Positions 60,770-64,000 of a DNA stretch of 64,000 nt are shown piece after piece. Below the pieces are notes generated by a model. It was not told where the DNA came from and ran no database searches. It saw only the letters and a list, made by a program, of their open reading frames with translations. Numbering within the stretch: the first letter of the stretch is position 1; each line of letters begins with the position of its first letter. Origin of the DNA: Merdibacter massiliensis (lineage in GTDB: Bacteria > Bacillota_I > Bacilli_A > Erysipelotrichales > Erysipelotrichaceae); NCBI RefSeq assembly GCF_900155395.1, contig NZ_LT699724.1, forward strand, positions 1-64,000. Reading direction: 5' to 3'. A program made the position numbers and the translations under genes.

Positions 60770-61741
60770 ATGTTTTTCCATCACATAAAAATACGTAGCT
60801 GTGATCCGCACCCGATCATGGCTGAGGAATATGAAAATATGCATACACGCTTGTCAAAATTTCAGGTTCCTTTGACCCAAATGCCTTTTTATCAGATGCT
60901 TTGTGACCAAGCGCATCCATTTTCTAAAAAGCAGACAATAGAAGAATTTGAATTGCCTTTGTCCCGCAATCTTTTTGGATTATACGAGACGATCGTTGCT
61001 GTCAATGGTGTCAAATTTCGTTTTTTGATTGATACAGGAGCACAGATCAGCGGAATCCGCAAGCGGTGTTGTGAACAGCTTCATTTAGAAAAGATTCCAG
61101 GAGATCTAGAGATTGGAAGTGTGGGAGCAACAAAAATGAAACTGCATGCAGTTCGTGCCAACCGAATACGTTTAGGCGGTGTCATCTGGAACAATGTACC
61201 ATTGGTCTTGTTAGATGAACAGCGTTTCTCGCTTCCTTTTCTTCGTGTAGATCTTCTGCGCTTTGATGGAATATTAGGCTGGGATTTGTTGTCAATGCTA
61301 GATTTTGAGCTTGATACGATCGAGAAACGGATGAAAATCGTAAAAAACCGTTACCGTTTCGATCATCGAAACTTGCTGCCAGGAAGCTTTCCATCTTTGG
61401 TTGTGCAAGAACCGGATGGAAAGACTGCATTATTTGGAATTGATACAGGGGCAAAACAAAGCTGGTTAGGCAGCAAATACATTGAGAAAAGGGATTTGCG
61501 TATCCTTAGTGAAGCAAAAGTCATTGGTTTTGGGGTGCATGGTAGGGAAGAAATGGTATCTCCAATTGTAGATCGGGTGCATCTATATGTGGATCGTGCC
61601 GATATACAGTTGTATGGATGTATCAGTGCTTTTGTTGAAATTTATGAAGGATGTCCATTTGATGGCATCTTTGGCAATGAGATCTTTGCGGGCAGGCGGA
61701 TTCGATTTGTCAATAGTAAACATACTGTTTTGTTAACATGA
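60770..61741 (+). CDS. Two-lobed retropepsin-like aspartic protease homologue
   Basis: The 323 residues contain two aspartic-protease lobes in one chain. Lobe 1 has FLIDTGAQISG (about residues 86-96) and DGILGWDLL. Lobe 2 has FGIDTGAKQSW (about residues 224-234) and DGIFGNEIF. Each lobe thus has DTG(A) and the hydrophobic-hydrophobic-Gly psi-loop partner, so one chain could form a complete active site. There is no signal peptide, so it is cytoplasmic. The gene starts a likely operon with the cyclophilin gene (21 bases away). The substrate is unknown. Confidence 0.8.
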   Translation: MFFHHIKIRSCDPHPIMAEEYENMHTRLSKFQVPLTQMPFYQMLCDQAHPFSKKQTIEEFELPLSRNLFGLYETIVAVNGVKFRFLIDTGAQISGIRKRCCEQLHLEKIPGDLEIGSVGATKMKLHAVRANRIRLGGVIWNNVPLVLLDEQRFSLPFLRVDLLRFDGILGWDLLSMLDFELDTIEKRMKIVKNRYRFDHRNLLPGSFPSLVVQEPDGKTALFGIDTGAKQSWLGSKYIEKRDLRILSEAKVIGFGVHGREEMVSPIVDRVHLYVDRADIQLYGCISAFVEIYEGCPFDGIFGNEIFAGRRIRFVNSKHTVLLT

Positions 61742-61762
61742 TAGAAAATAGGAGGAAGTAAG

Positions 61763-62194
61763 ATGATAACGGGTAAAATTGTAATGGCAAATAAAGAAGT
61801 GATTCCTTTTGAATTATATGAGGAAGATGCACCGATTACAGTTGCAAACTTTGTAAAACTAGTTAAAGAAGGGTATTATAATGGGAAGACGTTCCATCGT
61901 GTGATTCCTGGTTTTGTATCACAAGGCGGATGTCCATATGGAAATGGTACAGGTGATTTGGGGTACACGATTCCCTGTGAAACAAAAGGAAATCCACACC
62001 GTCATGTAGCAGGTGCTATTTCTATGGCACATCGTGGAAAAGATACAGGTTGTTGTCAATTTTTTATCGTCCACGAACCACAACCGCATTTGGATGGAGT
62101 ACATACTGTTTTTGGCCAAGTAACAGGCAATATGGAAGCAGTTCGTTCCATGCACAATGGTGATGTCATGGAAAGTGTATCGGTGGATGCGTAA
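61763..62194 (+). CDS. ppiB: Cyclophilin-type peptidyl-prolyl isomerase
   Basis: This 143-residue cytoplasmic PPIase has the cyclophilin core: [31 protein letters not shown] (catalytic Arg in FHR), [19 protein letters not shown], and the His-Leu-Asp-Gly segment [13 protein letters not shown]. It is compact but complete for bacterial PpiB-like proteins. GGAGGAAG precedes the ATG. It sits between the retropepsin-like gene and a small membrane protein two bases downstream. Confidence 0.93.
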   Translation: MITGKIVMANKEVIPFELYEEDAPITVANFVKLVKEGYYNGKTFHRVIPGFVSQGGCPYGNGTGDLGYTIPCETKGNPHRHVAGAISMAHRGKDTGCCQFFIVHEPQPHLDGVHTVFGQVTGNMEAVRSMHNGDVMESVSVDA

Positions 62195-62196
62195 GA

Positions 62197-62550
62197 ATGA
62201 ATGATATCAAACGTTTAGGCACTCCTTTATTGGTCTTGATACTTGCGGCTTTGATCACACGCTTGATGAATGCTTACATGCAGATTCCTTATCAGAATAT
62301 GATCTTGTTGATTGTGGAAGTTGCCTCGCTTTTTCTGTTTGGAATGTTCTTGAATAAAAGTCATGGTCGACGTAATGGAGGAGTTTTTAAAAAAGTATTC
62401 GCAATTGTTTTTACGATACTCTTTCTTTGTCTGCAATTAGGATTCTTTTCTTTTTCATGGCTGAATCAGTTTTTGGATCTGATTGGAGGCAATAATGTTT
62501 TTTATATCAAGATGATGTATATTTATTGCGGCTATCTTTTTGGTGATTAA
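62197..62550 (+). CDS. Small hypothetical membrane protein
   Basis: This 117-residue protein has about three hydrophobic helices (PLLVLILAALITRLM, MILLIVEVASLFLFGMFL, VFAIVFTILFLCLQLGFFSF) and a short basic loop (KSHGRRNGG). It starts two bases after the cyclophilin stop, so it is translated from the same mRNA, and its stop lies inside a terminator stem. I do not recognise the family. Confidence 0.68.
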   Translation: MNDIKRLGTPLLVLILAALITRLMNAYMQIPYQNMILLIVEVASLFLFGMFLNKSHGRRNGGVFKKVFAIVFTILFLCLQLGFFSFSWLNQFLDLIGGNNVFYIKMMYIYCGYLFGD

Positions 62551-62565
62551 AAGATAGCCCTTTTT
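62530..62565 (+). terminator. Intrinsic terminator
   Basis: GGCTATCTTTT / AAAAGATAGCC 11-bp stem and CTTTTT, overlapping the end of the small membrane protein gene. Confidence 0.85.
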
Positions 62566-62583
62566 AAAAGGAGAAGGTAGAAA

Positions 62584-63369
62584 ATGGAACGTAAATTGAT
62601 CTTTTTTGATATTGATGGAACATTGACGAGCGCACATAAGTTTGGATTTGTGTACGATAGCACAAAAGAAGCTCTGCGTCTTTTACAAGAAAATGGACAT
62701 TTTATTGCACTGGCGACTGGCCGTGCGGCATTTCGCGCTCGCGCGTTTCAAAAGCAAATTCAGATCCCGAATATGGTTTGTGAAGGTGGAAACCAGCTTG
62801 TGTTCGATTATGAAACGTTATCCTATGAATTGCCTGATCAAGAAGTCTTCTATCCTATTTATGAATTAGCAATGAAGGAGAAGATGGGAATCGCTGTTTC
62901 CTTGCAGGATAATCGTTTACGGATTTCCCCCAATGATTTATTTCATCGTTATGCTGGCGATTTTTCAAATTTTATGGATGTACAGATAGATCCGCAATTT
63001 CAGCTTACGACCCAAGGAATTCGCCGCTTGTTTCTAGCAGGGGATCTGGTACGAATACAATCGTTGATTTTGCCGTTATTGCCGAAAGGAATCGGCATCA
63101 TGCATTATATGGATGATCAATTTATCATCATAGAACCAGATGACAAGTATAAAGGAATCCAAAGGATGATCGATCATTTACAAGAAGATGAAAAGAATGT
63201 CGTTGTATTTGGAGATGGTCCAAATGATCGACAGATGTTTCGTGATGCACCATTTTCCATCGCTATGGGCAATGCGATACCAGAATTGAAAGAACTGGCA
63301 GATTATGTCTGTCCGGCAAGCGATGAAGATGGTATTTATCGTGCATGTAAACATTTTGGATGGATATGA
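62584..63369 (+). CDS. Cof-type HAD-IIB sugar phosphatase-like protein
   Basis: This 261-residue phosphatase has all four HAD motifs: FFDIDGTLTS (nucleophile Asp9), ALATGRA, the Lys in EPDDKYKGIQRMIDHL, and VFGDGPNDRQMF. The C2 cap sits between motifs II and III. Family members dephosphorylate sugar phosphates, FMN or PLP. AAGGAGAAGG lies before the ATG. It is convergent with the methyltransferase gene and shares a terminator with it. Confidence 0.92.
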   Translation: MERKLIFFDIDGTLTSAHKFGFVYDSTKEALRLLQENGHFIALATGRAAFRARAFQKQIQIPNMVCEGGNQLVFDYETLSYELPDQEVFYPIYELAMKEKMGIAVSLQDNRLRISPNDLFHRYAGDFSNFMDVQIDPQFQLTTQGIRRLFLAGDLVRIQSLILPLLPKGIGIMHYMDDQFIIIEPDDKYKGIQRMIDHLQEDEKNVVVFGDGPNDRQMFRDAPFSIAMGNAIPELKELADYVCPASDEDGIYRACKHFGWI

Positions 63370-63374
63370 AAAAA

Positions 63375-63397
63375 GAGGATGCTTTTTAGCGTCCTCG
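63375..63397. terminator. Shared terminator between convergent genes
   Basis: GAGGATGC / GCGTCCTC stem (one G-U pair) with a TTTTTA loop, preceded by A residues and followed after four bases by TTTTT. Confidence 0.65.
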
Positions 63398-64000
63398 CTG
63401 TTTTTGTCGCAATATTTCAAATGAAAAGACAGCAGTTGCACTGACGGCATTCAGTGCATTGCGCACCTCACGGCCGTAAGGGATATAAATGTTTTGCCTG
63501 CTTGCATTTTTCACTGTTTTGCTTAAACCACGCATTTCTCCGCCGATCGCAATACATAAGCGAGAGGGAAAAGAAAATTCATATAAACTAATGGCATCTT
63601 TTCTTTCGGCGCAGTAAAGGGGGATTTGCCGTTTAGCAAGTTCATGCAGAACAGACGTTAGGTCATCACAGCAGATTTGTGGAAGAAACTCGCTTGCACC
63701 AGCACTTCCTTTTACGATGATGCCTGCCGCATTTTGCCAATTGCGTTTGGAATAGATCACACCGTCACAACCGCTGGCATACAATGTGCGCAATACAGAG
63801 GCAAAATTAAATGGATCTTCAATCCCTTCTATCAATGCTAAAAAGCAATCGCCGGATTTGTCGCAGTCGGCTAGTGTTTGATAGCATCTTTCACCGCAAT
63901 AACATACGATCCCTCCATGTGTATGACCGTTTGCCAGGGCGTCAATTTCTTGCCTTTGACACTTGCGAATCGGTATTGATCGTTCTTGCGCCCGATATAA
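63386..64000 (-). CDS. TrmH/SpoU-family RNA 2'-O-methyltransferase (5' truncated by window edge)
   Basis: 205 codons are open to the window edge, so the start lies outside. The SPOUT core is present: FLALIEGIEDPFNFASVLRTLYASGCDGVIY (SpoU motif 1), LCIAIGGEMRGLSK (motif 2), and IYIPYGREVRNALNAVSATAVFSFEILR (motif 3, with the SAM knot). The upstream segment GHTHGGIVCYC corresponds to the HQG-V linker of RlmB-like enzymes. It probably methylates ribose in 23S rRNA or tRNA. An internal start at 63835 would remove part of the fold and is unlikely. Confidence 0.85.
   Translation of the reverse strand, partial: LYRAQERSIPIRKCQRQEIDALANGHTHGGIVCYCGERCYQTLADCDKSGDCFLALIEGIEDPFNFASVLRTLYASGCDGVIYSKRNWQNAAGIIVKGSAGASEFLPQICCDDLTSVLHELAKRQIPLYCAERKDAISLYEFSFPSRLCIAIGGEMRGLSKTVKNASRQNIYIPYGREVRNALNAVSATAVFSFEILRQKQRGR

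Overview
The window reads as a low-GC Bacillota chromosome, most likely from the Erysipelotrichales (gut Erysipelotrichaceae such as Holdemanella or the Clostridium innocuum group). This is an inference. It rests on AT-rich sequence, strong AAGGAGG-type ribosome sites, a full-length pyruvate:ferredoxin oxidoreductase, paired U32 proteins, a DUF4176/FHA-type type VII secretion cluster, and IS1182, IS110 and IS256 elements. No lineage marker was searched.

Layout. 1-213: last bases of a 23S rRNA, a 5S rRNA and the rRNA operon terminator. 352-2611: metA and metY (methionine by the O-acetylhomoserine route). 2777-7739: a putative metal exporter, a TPR protein, an SRAP protein, an orphan ABC permease, a glycosyltransferase and a small zinc-ribbon membrane protein. 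8004-9839: typA. 9840-11463: IS110 copy A. 11648-13604: an ATP-grasp/esterase pair. 13862-15486: a cysteine operon (a Cys-containing leader ORF, cysK, cysE). 15562-16824: a membrane TPR protein. 16829-18661: IS1182 copy A. 18665-26008: a type VII secretion cluster (DUF6382/FHA protein, EssC-like ATPase, YukD, two WXG100-type proteins, an unlisted 50-residue protein, an effector-like protein, DUF4176) with a divergent membrane protein. 26045-28499: nfu-like gene, yuiD-like gene, S1 protein and pgi. 28510-30342: IS1182 copy B, inverted to copy A. 30443-35668: a 1741-residue protein made of about 17 degenerate 100-residue repeats. 35859-39368: pyruvate:ferredoxin oxidoreductase. 39529-41415: a CBS/DRTGG-like protein and a FUSC-HAD fusion. 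41499-43122: IS110 copy B, inverted to copy A. 43123-46952: yrrN, yrrO and proS. 46966-50112: IS256 and a frameshifted IS1182-like element, both inserted in one terminator between proS and a DtxR-like regulator. 50772-64000: a PEPCK/HPr-kinase-like protein, enolase, phasin-like/UbiB pair, a degenerate oleate-hydratase-like protein, a Bax inhibitor-1 protein, two flavoproteins, DUF4438, a two-lobed retropepsin-like protein, cyclophilin, a HAD phosphatase and a truncated SpoU methyltransferase.

The most striking observations are these. (1) The two IS110 copies each sit between a Shine-Dalgarno-like GAGGTG and the start codon of a host gene (typA, yrrN), and each supplies a replacement Shine-Dalgarno. 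(2) The giant repeat protein lacks a signal peptide and an anchor, yet some repeats keep an isopeptide-like Lys/Glu/Asn pattern. (3) A reduced type VII cluster carries a small coupled ORF. (4) A 29-codon ORF with a CPRCC motif precedes cysK. Two nested inverted IS pairs bracket about 13.5 and 33 kb, so this region could invert by homologous recombination.

All coordinates, repeats and motifs were read by eye. Family names come from motif recognition, not database searches.
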